Program-made: the position numbers and the translations under genes
Shown: positions 43,301 through 55,203 of the stretch, in pieces
Layout: every line of letters starts with the position of its first letter
Numbering within the stretch: the first letter of the stretch is position 1
Assembly: GCA_963853835.1 (NCBI GenBank)
Contig: OY970821.1
Coordinates: forward strand, 53,526,640 to 53,590,639
DNA length: 64,000 bases
Origin: Calendula officinalis
Taxonomy: Eukaryota > Streptophyta > Magnoliopsida > Asterales > Asteraceae
Reading direction: 5' to 3'
The notes under the pieces: generated by a model
Told to the model about the DNA's origin: nothing
Database searches by the model: none
What the model saw: the letters and a program-made list of their open reading frames with translations, nothing else

Positions 43301-46300
43301 ATGTTTTAGTATAGCACCTTTTGTCACACAATCTTGGATATTGAAGAGTTCGGGCCGAAGAGGGATGTTCGGGCCGAAGTGGTGTTCGGGCCGAAGTGGG
43401 ATGTTCGGGCCGAAGTGGTGTTCGGGCCGAAGTGGTGTTCGGGCTGAAGTTCGGTGTTCGGGCCGAGGATGATGTTCGGGCTGAGGTTGAAGTTCGGGCC
43501 GAGGTCAGAGTTCGGGCCGAGGTTGAAGTTCGGGCCGAGGTTGAAGTTCGGGCCGAAAATGAAGTTCGGGCCGGGAACAGTGAAGAGTTCGGGCCGAACT
43601 TGTTCTTGGCAGTGACGAACGAACCAGCTATTTTGGTCACTCGTGGGCGTGAAACGGACACCCGAGCTGAAAGTTATGAATGTTTTAGTATAGTACCTTT
43701 TGTCACACAATCTTGGATATTGAAGAGTTCGGGCCGAAGAGGGATGTTCGGGCCGAAGTGGTGTTCGGGCCGAAGTGGGATGTTCGGGCCGAAGTGGTGT
43801 TCGGGCCGAAGTGGTGTTCGGGCCGAAGTTCGGTGTTCGGGCAAAGGATGATGTTAGGGCCGAGGTTGAAATTCGGGCCGAGGTCGGAGTTCGGGCCGAG
43901 GTTGAAGTTCGGGCCGAGGTTGAAGTTCGGGCCGAAAATGAAGTTCGAGCCGGGAACAGTGAAGAGTTCGGGCCGAACTTGTTCTTGGCAGTGACGAACG
44001 AACCAGCTATTTTGGTTACTCGTGGTCGTGAAACGGACACCCGAGCTGAAAGTTATGAATGTTTTAGTATAGCACCTTTTGTCACACAATCTTGGATATT
44101 GAAGAGTTCGGGCCGAAGAGGGATGTTCGGGCCGAAGTGGGATGTTCAGGCCGAAGTGGTGTTCGGGCCGAAGTGGTGTTCTGGCCGAAGTTCGGTGTTC
44201 GGGCCGAGGATGATGTTCGGGCCGAGGTTGAAGTTCGGGCCGAGGTGAAGTTCGGGCCGAAAATGAAGTTCGGGCCGGGAACAGTGAAAAGTTCGGGCCG
44301 AACTTGTTCTTGGTAGTGACGAACGAACTAGCTATTTTGGTTACTCGTGGGCGTGAAACGGACACCCGAGCTGAAAGTTATGAATGTTTTAGTATAACAC
44401 CTTTTGTCACACAATCTTGGATATTGAAGAGTTCGGGCCGAAGAGGGATGTTCGGGCCGAAGTGGTGTTCGGGCCGAAGTGGTGTTCGGGCCGAAGTTCG
44501 GTGTTCGGGCCGAGGAAGATGTTTAGGCCGAGCTTGAAGTTCGGGCCGAGGTCGGAGTTCGGGCCGAGGTTGAAGTTCGGGCCGAGGTTGAAGTTCGGGC
44601 CGAAAATGAAGTTCGGGCCGGGAACAGTGAAAAGTTCGGGCCGAACATGTTCTTTGTAGTGACGAACGAACCAGCTATTTTGGTTACTCGTGGGTGTGAA
44701 ACGGACACCCGAGCTGAAAGTTATGAATGTTTTAGTATAGCACCTTTTGTCACACAATCTTGGATATTGAAGAGTTCGGGCCGAAGAGGGATGTTCGGGC
44801 CGAAGTGGTGTTCGGCCCGAAGTGGGATGTTCGGGCCGAAGTGGTGTTCGGCCCGAAGTGGTGTTCGGGCCGAAGTTCGGTGTTCGGGCAGAGGATGATG
44901 TTCGGGCTGAGGTCGGAGTTCGGGCCGAGGTTGAAGTTCGGGCCGAGGTTGAAGTTCGGGCCGAAATTGAAGTTCGGGCCGCGAACAGTGAAGAGTTCGG
45001 GCCGAACTTGTTCTTGGCAGTGACGAACGAACCAGCTATTTTGGTTACTCGTGGGCATGAAACGGACACCCGAGCTGAAAGTTATGAATGTTTTAGTATA
45101 GCACCTTTTGTCACACAATCTTGGATATTGAAGAGTTCGGGCCGAAGAGGGATGTTCGGGCCGAAGTGGTGTTCGGGCCGAAGTGGGATGTTCGGGCCGA
45201 AGTGGTGTTCGGGCCAAAGTGGTGTTCGGGCCGAAGTTCGGTGTTCGGGCCGAGGATGATATTCGGGCCGAGGTGGAAGTTCGGGCCGAGGTCGTAGTTC
45301 GGGCCGAGGTTGAAGTTCGAGCCGAGGTTGAAGTTCGGGCCGAAAATGAAGTTCGGGCCGGGAACAGTGAAGAGTTCGGGCCGAACTTGTTCTTGGCAGT
45401 GACAAACGAACCAGCTATTTTGGTTACTCGTGGGCGTGAAACGGACACCCGAGCTGAAAGTTATGAATGTTTTAGTATAGCACCTTTTGTCACACAATCT
45501 TGGATATTGAAGAGTTCGGGCCGAAGAGGGATGTTCGGGCCGAAGTGGTGTTCGGGCCGAAGTGGGATGTTCGGGCCGAAGTGGTGTTCGGTCCGAAGTG
45601 GTGTTCGGGCCGAAGTTCGGTGTTCGGGCCGAGGATTATGTTCGGGCCGAGGTTGAAGTTCGGGCCGAGGTCGGAGTTCGGGCCGAGGTTGAAGTTCGGG
45701 CCGAGGTTGAAGTTCGGGCCGAAAATGAAGTTCGGGCCGGGAACAGTGAAGAGTTCGTGCCGAACTTGTTCTTGGTAGTGACGAACGAACCAGCTATTTT
45801 GGTTACTCGTGGGCGTGAAACGGACACCCGAGCTGAAAGTTATGAATGTTTTAGTATAGCACCTTTTGTCACACAATCTTGGATATTGAAGAGTTCGGGC
45901 CGAAGAGGGATGTTCGGGCCGAAGTGGTGTTCGGGCCGAAGTGGGATGTTCGGGCCGAAGTGGTGTTCGGGCAGAAGTTCGGTGTTCGGGCCGAGGATGA
46001 TATTCGGGCCGAGGTGGAAGTTCGGGCCGAGTTCGTAGTTCGGGCCGAGGATCAAGTTCGAGCCGAGGTTGAAGTTCGGGCCGAAAATGAAGTTCGGGCC
46101 GGGAACAGTGAAGAGTTCGGGCTGAACTTGTTCTTGGCAGTGACGAACGAACCATCTATTTTGGTTACTCGTGGGCGTGAAACGGACACCCGAGCTGAAA
46201 GTTATGAATGTTTTAGTATAGCACCTTTTGTCATACAATCTTGGATATTGAAGAGTTCGGGCCGAAGAGGGATGTTCGGGCCGAAGTGGTGTTCGGGCCG

Positions 46301-47964
46301 AAGTGGGATGTTCGGGCCGAAGTGGTGTTCGGGCCGAAGTGGTGTTCGGGCCGAAGTTCGGTGTTCGGGCCGAGGATTATGTTCGGGCCGAGGTTGAAGT
46401 TCGGGCCGAGGTCGGAGTTCGGGCCGAGGTTGAAGTTCGGGCCGAGGTTGAAGTTCGGGCCGAACTTGTTCTTGGCAGTGACGAACGAACCAGCTATTTT
46501 GGTTACTCGTGGGCGTGAAACGGACACCCGAGCTGAAAGTTATGAATGTCTTAGTATAGCACCTTTTGTCACACAATCTTGGATATTGAAGAGTTCGGGC
46601 CGAAGAGGGATGTTCGGGCCGAAGTGGTGTTCGGGCCGAAGTGGGATGTTCGGGCCGAAGTGGTGTTCGGGCCAAAGTGGTGTTCGGGCCGAAGTTCGGT
46701 GTTCGGGCCGAGGATGATATTCGGGCCGAGGTGGAAGTTCGGGCCGAGGTCGTAGTTCGGGCCGAGGTTCAAGTTCGAGCCGAGGTTGAAGTTCGGGCCG
46801 AAAATGAAGTTCGGGCCGGGAACAGTGAAGAGTTCGGGCCGAACTTGTTCTTGGCAGTGACGAACGAACCAGCTATTTTGGTTACTCATGTGCGTGAAAC
46901 GGACACCCGAGCTGAAAGTTATGAATGTTTTAGTATAGCACCTTTTGTCACACAATATTGGATATTGAAGAGTTCGGGCCGAAGAGGGATGTTCGGGCCG
47001 AAGTGGTGTTCGGGCCGAAGTGGGATGTTCGGGCCGAAGTGGTGTTCGGGCCGAAGTGGTGTTCGGGCCGAAGTTCGGTGTTCGGGCCGAGGATGATGTT
47101 CGGGCCGAGGTTGAAGTTCGGGCAGAGGTGAAGTTCGGGCCGAAAATGAAGTTCGGGCCGGGAACAGTGAAGAGTTCGGGCCGAACTTGTTCTTGGCAGT
47201 GACGAACGAACCAGCTATTTTGGTTACTCGTGGGCGTGAAACGGACACCCGAGCTGAAAGTTATGAATGTTTTAGTATAACACCTTTTGTCACACAATCT
47301 TGGATATTGAAGAGTTCGGGCGAAGAGGGATGTTCGGGCCGAAGTGGTGTTCGGGCCGAAGTGGGATGTTCGGGCCGAAGTGGTGTTCGGGCCGAAGTGG
47401 TGTTCGGGCCGAAGTTCGGTGTTCGGGCCGAGGTTGAAGTTCGGGCCGAGGTCGGAGTTCGGGTCGAGGTTGAAGTTCGCGCCGAGGTTGAAGTTCGGGC
47501 CGAAAATGAAGTTCGGGCCGGGAACAGTGAAGAGTTCGGGCCGAACATGTTCTTGGCAGTGACGAACGAACCAGCTATTTTGGTTACTCGTGGGTGTGAA
47601 ACGGACACCTGAGCTGAAAGTTATGAATGTTTTAGTATAGCACCTTTTGTCACACAATCTTGGATATTGAAGAGTTCGGGCCGAAGAGGGATGTTCGGGC
47701 CGAAGTGGTGTTCGGGCCGAAGTGGGATGTTCGGGCCGAAGTGGTGTTCGGGCAGAAGTTCGGTGTTCGGGCCGAGGATGATTTTCGGGCCGAGGTTGAA
47801 GTTCGGGCCGAGGTCGGAGTTCGGGCCGAGGTTGAAGTTCGGGCCGAAAATGAAGTTCGGGCCGGGAACAGTGAAGAGTTCGGGCCGAACATGTTCTTGG
47901 CAGTGACGAACGAACCAGCTATTTTGGTTACTCGTGGGTGTGAAACGGACACCTGAGCTGAAAG

Positions 47965-49446
47965 TTATGAATGTTTTAGTATAGCACCTTTTGTCACACA
48001 ATCTTGGATATTGAAGAGTTCGGGCCGAAGAGGGATGTTCGGGCCGAAGTGGTGTTCGGGCCGAAATGGGATGTTCGGGCAGAAGTGGTGTTCGGGCCGA
48101 AGTTCGGTGTTCGGCCCAAGGATGATGTTCGGGCCGAGGTTGAAGTTCGGGCCGAGGTCGGAGTTCGGGCCGAGGTTGAAGTTCGAGCCGAGGTTGAAGT
48201 TCGGGCCGAAAATGAAGTTCGGGCCGGGAACAGTGAAGAGTTCGGGCCGAACTTGTTCTTGGCAGTGACGAACGAACCAGCTATTTTGGTTACTCGTGGG
48301 CGTGAAACGGACACCCGAGCTGAAAGTTATGAATGTTTTAGTATAGCACCTTTTGTCACACAATCTTGGATATTGAAGAGTTCGGGCCGAAGAGGGATGT
48401 TCTGGCCGAAGTGGTGTTCGGGCCGAAGTGGGATGTTCGGGCCGAAGTGGTGTTAGGGCCGAAGTGGTGTTCGGGCCGAAGTTCGGTGTTCGGGCCGAGG
48501 ATGATGTTCGGGCCGAGGTTGAAGTTCGGGCCAAGGTCGGAGTTCGGGCCGAGGTTGAAGTTCGAGCCGAGGTTGAAGTTCGGGCTGAAAATGAAGTTCG
48601 GGCCGGGAACAGAGAAGAGTTCGGGCCGCACTTGTTCTTGGTAGTGACGAACGAACCAGCTATTTTGGTTACTCGTGGGCGTGAAACGGACACCCGAGCT
48701 GAAAGTTATGAATGTTTTAGTATAACACCTTTTGTCACACAATCTTGGATATTGAAGAGTTCGGGCCGAAGAGGGATGTTCGGGCCGAAGTGGTGTTCGG
48801 GCCGAAATGGGATGTTCGGGCAGAAGTGGTGTTCGGGCCGAAGTTCGGTGTTCGGCCCAAGGATGATGTTCGGGCCGAGGTTGAAGTTCGGGCCGAGGTC
48901 GGAGTTCGGGCCGAGGTTGAAGTTCGAGCCGAGGTTGAAGTTCGGGCCGAAAATGAAGTTCGGGCCGGGAACAGTGAAGAGTTCGGGCCGAACTTGTTCT
49001 TGGCAGTGACGAACGAACCAGCTATTTTGGTTACTCGTGGGCGTGAAACAGACACCCGAGCTGAAAGTTATGAATGTTTTAGTATAGCACCTTTTGTCAC
49101 ACAATCTTGGATATTGAAGAGTTCGGGCCGAAGAGGGATGTTCTGGCCGAAGTGGTGTTCGGGCCGAAGTGGGATGTTCGGGCCGAAGTGGTGTTAGGGC
49201 CGAAGTGGTGTTCGGGCCGAAGTTCGGTGTTCGGGCCGAGGATGATGTTCGGGCCGAGGTTGAAGTTCGGGTCGAGGTCGGAGTTCGGGCCGAGGTTGAA
49301 GTTCGAGCCGAAGTTGAAGTTCGGGCTGAAAATGAAGTTCGGGCCGGGAACAGTGAAGAGTTCGGGCCGCACTTGTTCTTGGCAGTGACGAACGAACCAG
49401 CTATTTTGGTTACTCGTGGGCGTGAAACGGACACCCGAGCTGAAAG
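47965..49446 (+). repeat. Tandem 741-bp satellite dimers
   Basis: Two consecutive copies of a two-monomer unit, at 47,965-48,705 and 48,706-49,446. Each has first a monomer with CGAAATGGGATG, GGGCAGAAGTGG and CGGCCCAAGG, then one with TTCTGGCCG and GTTAGGGCCG. The same dimer reappears at 52,030-52,578 and repeatedly in block D. Confidence 0.85.
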
Positions 49447-52400
49447 TTATGAATGTTTTAGTATAGTACCTTTTGTCACACAATCTTGGATATTGAAGAG
49501 TTCGGGCCGAAGAGGGATGTTCGGGCCGAAGTGGTGTTCGGGCTCGGGCTGAAGTGGGATGTTCGGGTCGAAGTGGTGTTCGGGCCGAAGTGGTGTTCGG
49601 GCCGAAGTTCGGTGTTCGGGCCGAGGATGATGTTCGGGCCGAGGTTGAAGTTCGGGCCGAGGTTGCAGTTCGGGCCGAGGTTGAAGTTCGGGCCGAAAAT
49701 GAAGTTCGGGCCGGGAACAGTGAAGCGTTCGGGCCGAACTTGTTCTTGGCAGTGACGAACGAACCAGCTATTTTGGTTACTCGTGGGCGTGAAACGGAGA
49801 CCCGAGCTGAAAGTTATGAATGTTTTAGTATAGCACCTTTTGTCACACAATCTTGGATATTGAAGAGTTCGGGCCGAAGAGGGATGTTCGGGCCGAAGTG
49901 GTGTTCGGGCCGAAGTGGGATGTTCGGGCCGAAGTGGTGTTCGGGCCGAAGTTCGGTGTTCGGGCCGAGGATGATATTCGGGCCGAGGTGGAAGTTCGGG
50001 CCGAGTTCGTAGTTCGGGCCAAGGTTCAAGTTCGAGCCGAGGTTGAAGTTCGGGCCGAAAATGAAGTTCGGGCCGGGAACAGTGAAGAGTTCGGGCCGAA
50101 CTTGTTCATGGCAGTGACGAACGAACCAGCTATTTTGGTTACTCGTGGGCGTGAAACGGACACCCGAGCTGAAAGTTATGAATGTTTTAGTATAGCACCT
50201 TTTGTCACACAATCTTGGATATTGAAGAGTTCGGGCCGAAGAGGGATGTTCGGGCCGAAGTGGTGTTCGGGCCGAAGTAGGATGTTCGGGCCGAAGTGGT
50301 GTTCGGGCCGAAGTAGGATGTTCGGGCCGAAGTGGTGTTCGGGCCAAAGTGGTGTTCGGGCCGAAGTTCGGTGTTCGGGCCGAGGTTCGGGCTTAGGTTG
50401 AAGTTCGGGCCGAGGTCGGAGTTCGGGCCGAAAATGAAGTTCGGGCCGAGGTTGAAGTTCGGGCCGGGAACAGTGAAGAGTTCGGGCCGAACTTGTTCTT
50501 GGCAGTGACGAACGAACCAGCTATTTTGGTTACTCGTGGGCGTGAACCGGACACCCGAGCTGAAAGTTATGAATGTTTTAGTATAACACCTTTTGTCACA
50601 CAATCTTGGATATTGAAGAGTTCGGGCCGAAGAGGGATGTTCGGGCCTAAGTGGTGTTCGGGCCGAAGTGGGATGTTCGGGCCGAAGTGGTGTTCGGGCC
50701 AAAGTGGTGTTCGGGCCGAAGTTCGGTGTTCGGGCCGAGGATGATATTCGGGCCGAGGTGGAAGTTCGGGCCGAGGTCGTAGTTCGGGCCGAGGTTCAAG
50801 TTCGAGCCGAGGTTGAAGTTCGGGCCGAAAATGAAGTTCGGGCCGGGAACAGTGAAGAGTTCGGGCCGAACTTGTTCTTGGCAGTGACGAACGAACCAGC
50901 TATTTTGGTTACTCGTGGGCGTGAAACGGACACCCGAGCTGAAAGTTATGAATGTTTTAGTATATCACCTTTTGTCACACAATCTTGGATATTGAAGAGT
51001 TCGGGCCGAAGAGGGATGTTCGGGCCGAAGTGGTGTTCGGGCCGAAGTGGGATGTTCGGGCCGAAGTGGTGTTCGGCCCGAATTTCGGTGTTCGGGCCGA
51101 GGATTATGTTCGGGCCGAGGTTGAAGTTCGGGCCGAGGTCGGAGTTCGGGCCGAGGTTGAAGTTCGAGCCGAGGTTGAAGTTCGGGCCGAAAATGAAGTT
51201 CGGGCCGGGAACAGTGAAGAGTTCGGGCCGAACTTGTTCTTGGCAGTGACGAACGAACCAACTATTTTGGTTACTCGTGGGCGTGAAACGGACACCCGAG
51301 CTGAAAGTTATGAATGTTTTAGTATAGCACCTTTTGTCACACAATCTTGGATATTGAAGAGTTCGGGCCGAAGAGGGATGTTCTGGCCGAAGTGGTGTTC
51401 GGGCCGAAGTGGGATGTTCGGGCCGAAGTGGTGTTAGGGCCGAAGTGGTGTTCGGGCCGAAGTTCGGTGTTCGGGCCGAGGATGATGTTCGGGCGAGGTT
51501 GAAGTTCGGGCCGAGGTCGGAGTTCGGGCCGAGGTTGAAGTTCGAGCCGAGGTTGAAGTTCGGGCTGAAAATGAAGTTCGGGCCGGGAACAGTGAAGAGT
51601 TCGGGCCGAACTTGTTCTTGGCAGTGACGAACGAACCAGCTATTTTGGTTACTCGTGGGTGTGAAACGGACACCTGAGCTGAAAGTTATGAATTTTTAGT
51701 ATAACACCTTTTGTCACACAATCTTTGATATTGAAGAGTTCGGGCCGAAGAGGGATGTTCGGGCCGAAGTGGTGTTCGGGCCGAAGTGGGATGTTCGGGC
51801 CGAAGTGGTGTTCGGGCAGAAGTTCGGTGTTCGGGCCGAGGATGATTTTCGGGCCGAGGTTGAAGTTCGGGCCGAGGTCGGAGTTCGGGCCGAGGTTGAA
51901 GTTCGGGTCGAAAATGAAGTTCGGGCCGGGAACAATGAAGATTTCGGGCTGAACTTGTTCTTGGCAATGACGAACGAACCAACTATTTTGGTTACTCGTG
52001 GGCGTGAAACGGACACCCGAGCTGAAAGTTATGAATGTTTTAGTATAGCACCTTTTGTCACACAATCTTGGATATTGAAGAGTTCGGGCCGAAGAGGGAT
52101 GTTCGGGCCGAAGTGGTGTTCGGGCCGAAATGGGATGTTCGGGCAGAAGTGGTGTTCGGGCCGAAGTTCGGTGTTCGGCCCAAGGATGATGTTCGGGCCG
52201 AGGTTGAAGTTCGGGCCGAGGTCGGAGTTCGGGCCGAGGTTGAAGTTCGAGCCGAGGTTGAAGTTCGGGCCGAAAATGAAGTTCGGGCCGGGAACAGTGA
52301 AGAGTTCGGGCCGAACTTGTTCTTGGCAGTGACGAACGAACCAGCTATTTTGGTTACTCGTGGGCGTGAAACGGACACCCGAGCTGAAAGTTATGAATGT

Positions 52401-52578
52401 TTTAGTATAGCACCTTTTGTCACACAATCTTGGATATTGAAGAGTTCGGGCCGAGGAGGGATGTTCTGGCCGAAGTGGTGTTCGGGCCGAAGTGGGATGT
52501 TCGGGCCGAAGTGGTGTTAGGGCCGAAGTGGTGTTCGGGCCGAAGTTCGGTGTTCGGGCCGAGGATGATGTTCGGGCC

Positions 52579-55203
52579 TTAATTACAAATCGTTAGTGGA
52601 CAATTCGATTGCGTGACGTTTTAAATCCCGAGTTTAGCTGATAGCTTTCCGTCTCCGCCGACCGTTCGTTAATTAAATGAAAGAAGCTAAGTGTTAAGTA
52701 TTACGTTTCGGTTATAGTTTTTGCGTACTAGTGGTATTTTTATGCGCCAATAGTAATTAGTTAATCGATTATTAATTCTGTGAAGTAGAGCTCGAGTCCG
52801 TCTAAGTATCGGGTTTGTGCGAGCTGTGAGGTCCGGCCATATTGGCCAAGGGCCGAACACCCTTTTCTTTCTTCTAGTCTGTGGTAATAGGAGAAACCAA
52901 GGGAGCCCGAGGTGGAAATATGTCCATTAACCGAAGCCCGAGCCCGTGAATTAATTTAAGAAGAGTATTAGTCGAGATTTAGCGTAAATCTCCAACCCTT
53001 TGGCCTTGGTGTAAACCTGCGGCAGCCACCACAAGAGCATTCCCATGTTGATTTTTCTTCCAGCCATGAATACCTCCATCTTCCGATTCTTTTTTTTTCT
53101 TTCCGGTCAATTGAGATCACCAGCAACCTGGTTCTTTTTCCTTGCTGCGTGCGCACAAGTTGCGATAAGGAGGGTGTACGAGTGATTAATTAAAGGTAAG
53201 GATTCAATTTGTTTGCCTTCCGTTCCCTTCTTACCCGATTCATTGTCTAATCAGTATTGTATAATTGTTTTGGGGTATTTCTGGAACATCGCCAAGCAAG
53301 CAGCAACACAAGCAGGTGACTTTAATTAATTTTCGGTGGCAGCTTCTACTTTATTCTTGAGGCGGTGGTGGTCTAGTGAATTTGATTCTTTTATTTGAGA
53401 AGCATCGATTGGTTAACATGACATAATCTGATCCTTTGTTTTAATTCCCTACGTGGTCAGCTATTAGAGGAATATGGTGATCGAGCGGAACTATCGAACC
53501 CCGATCAGAGTTGTTCCCGAGCAAGATTGTGATCGAGCAGAATCTGGACCTTCGACCGGAATAGTTACGTAGGTAGTTAAATTTCCTCCTTGTTCTTTGA
53601 ATCTGCTCGTTATCCTAATAGTTGTTATCCTTCAGAATTTCACTATTTAGTTTAAGGACCGCTGCTTAGGGTGTTTAGGGTGACCATGTTTAGTGACCAA
53701 ACCGGAAATTTCCAACCGAAGGGGAAACCAATTCCCGAATTTTTGTAACTCAGTGTTAGGAATCTGTTATAACAGGAGAAAATGAGTTTTTAAGCTATCG
53801 GGTGAAACTATAATGTCGGGTGTTTCGGTGACGGGTCGGGTTGCTAAAACAAGCTTTATAAATCGAACTTCTCTGGCAGAATCTGCCCTGTTATTCTAAA
53901 CTGTTTTTTTTCGTGTTTAAAATAATCTTTACGGTTTTTGGCCCGTGTTGGAACCTTGATTTTTGAGTTAGCTTTTCAAAACCGCAACCCTCTCGTCAAT
54001 CCGAATTACGGTTTAAAAGTTATAATCAATTTAGTATGCTGCTGTTAGGAAGATGACCTGTGCAGCATGTCTGTCTTACATCACTATTTTTGAGACCCTT
54101 AGAGTCTGTTTTGGCCAGTGACCGTCTCACAGAGATATGTAGTTCTGGTTGTCTACTTTTCATGGTAAAAATATGGGATAAATCTACTGCACAGTTTAAG
54201 AGGTATGGCAGTTCCCGTGAGACCGACGGGTGCTGCCAGTTTTTCCTGAAATAATGTTAAGTGGTTAGATTTTAATCCGGGATTTCGATTTATGCTTTAG
54301 GTCCGTCTAGGAGATAACGCGCTGTACCTTTGACTGTCGGGAACCCTTTGGAGCTTACGTTTCTCGAGGTGAGTATTCTCACCGTGTATTCAGTTTTAAC
54401 GTTATACATGCATGACTTATGTGTTACATTTCTTGCACCATAATTGTTATCTGAGCTTGAGCTGTTATCTGAGTTTGATCCGCTATCTGAGTTTGATTTA
54501 TTATCTGAGTTTGACATGCTATCTGAGTATCTGAGCAGCTGTTGATTTATTTTAATCTGAGACATTGTGCCTGGGTAACCGAGCTCGGCACAGGGTCATT
54601 CTGTGCTACTACTTGCTAGGGCATCTGAGATAATTATGTTAATGAGATAATAAAACATAATAACACACGTCTGAGTTTTTGGATTATTTCCGTCTGAGTT
54701 TTGGGATCACTCCCGTCTGAGTTTTTGGCTTATGCCTATCTGAGGTGTGAGGAGGGGCGAGGTTGATCTCTCGTTCCAAATCACACAAGCGCGCTATATA
54801 AATTAAAATCTGAGTAATAAAATCTGAGAAATAAATCTGAGTAATTAACTGAGTAGAATCTGAGTAGGAGTACACCGATGTGCCCTCATGTGTTGTATGT
54901 TAGGATTGTTTGCATTTTGAGATATTCACTCAGCTTCTCCAGCTGACCCCTATTTTTCCCCCACATTGTTCCAGGTACCAGCAGAGGAAAGGAGAAGGTG
55001 GACGGTTGACCGCTGTATCTTTCATTACCGATGTGGACGGCACTTAATATTTTAAAAACACTTAATTTTAACTATTTCCGCATTAAATATATTTTAAATG
55101 AAAATACTAGTATTGGGATTTAATTATTCAAGTTATTGGGACCTTTTGATTATAATTTTATTTTCAAAAATTTTAAAAATCTTGTAAATTTATGGGTGTT
55201 ACA
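52579..55203 (+). mobile_element. Fragment of a long Ty3/gypsy-type LTR (Tekay/Del-like)
   Basis: 2,625 bp unrelated to the satellite, ending GGGTGTTACA at 55,203, the terminal word typical of long LTRs of plant Tekay/Del-type Ty3/gypsy elements. The last ~300 bp also has the usual layout: an ACTCAGC...CAGCTGACCCC segment, TTCCAGGTACCAG, then an AT-rich stretch to the end. The left end (TTAATTACAAATCG) lacks the matching TGTAACACCC start and no target duplication is visible, so I read it as a 5'-truncated LTR, plus orientation. There is no primer site, polypurine tract or coding frame. Short open stretches (for example 52,968-53,156 minus) have no recognisable features. Family assignment is from memory of terminal motifs. 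Confidence 0.55.
54446..54870 (+). repeat. TCTGAG-word short repeats inside the gypsy-type LTR
   Basis: About twenty TCTGAG words fall in three styles. 54,446-54,540 has ~21-24-bp units with TATCTGAGTTTGA. 54,668-54,745 has ~23-bp units with CGTCTGAGTTTTTGG. 54,807-54,870 has ~14-bp units with AAATCTGAGTAAT. These look like independent local amplifications of one seed word within the LTR. Confidence 0.75.

Larger units (their letters stand above)
40344..52578. repeat. ~360-bp satellite array, block C
   Basis: About 34 monomers. Variants not prominent in blocks A and B appear: GATGATATTCGGG with AGGTGGAAG and AGGTCGTAG (from ~45,250), CGGCCCAAGG (48,112, 48,853, 52,173), and GTTAGGGCCG with TTCTGGCCG (from ~48,380). 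One monomer at ~42,955 has lost ~75 bp of its spacer, and one at ~46,455 lacks its AAAATGAA and GGGAACAGTG subrepeats. The block ends inside a subrepeat at TTCGGGCC where the gypsy-type LTR fragment begins. No genes seen. Confidence 0.97.

Noticed and set aside
52968..53156. 62-codon minus-strand frame and 64-codon plus-strand frame at 54,060 in the gypsy-type LTR fragment
   Set aside because: Short, isolated, low-complexity or unstructured, and inside LTR-like non-coding sequence.
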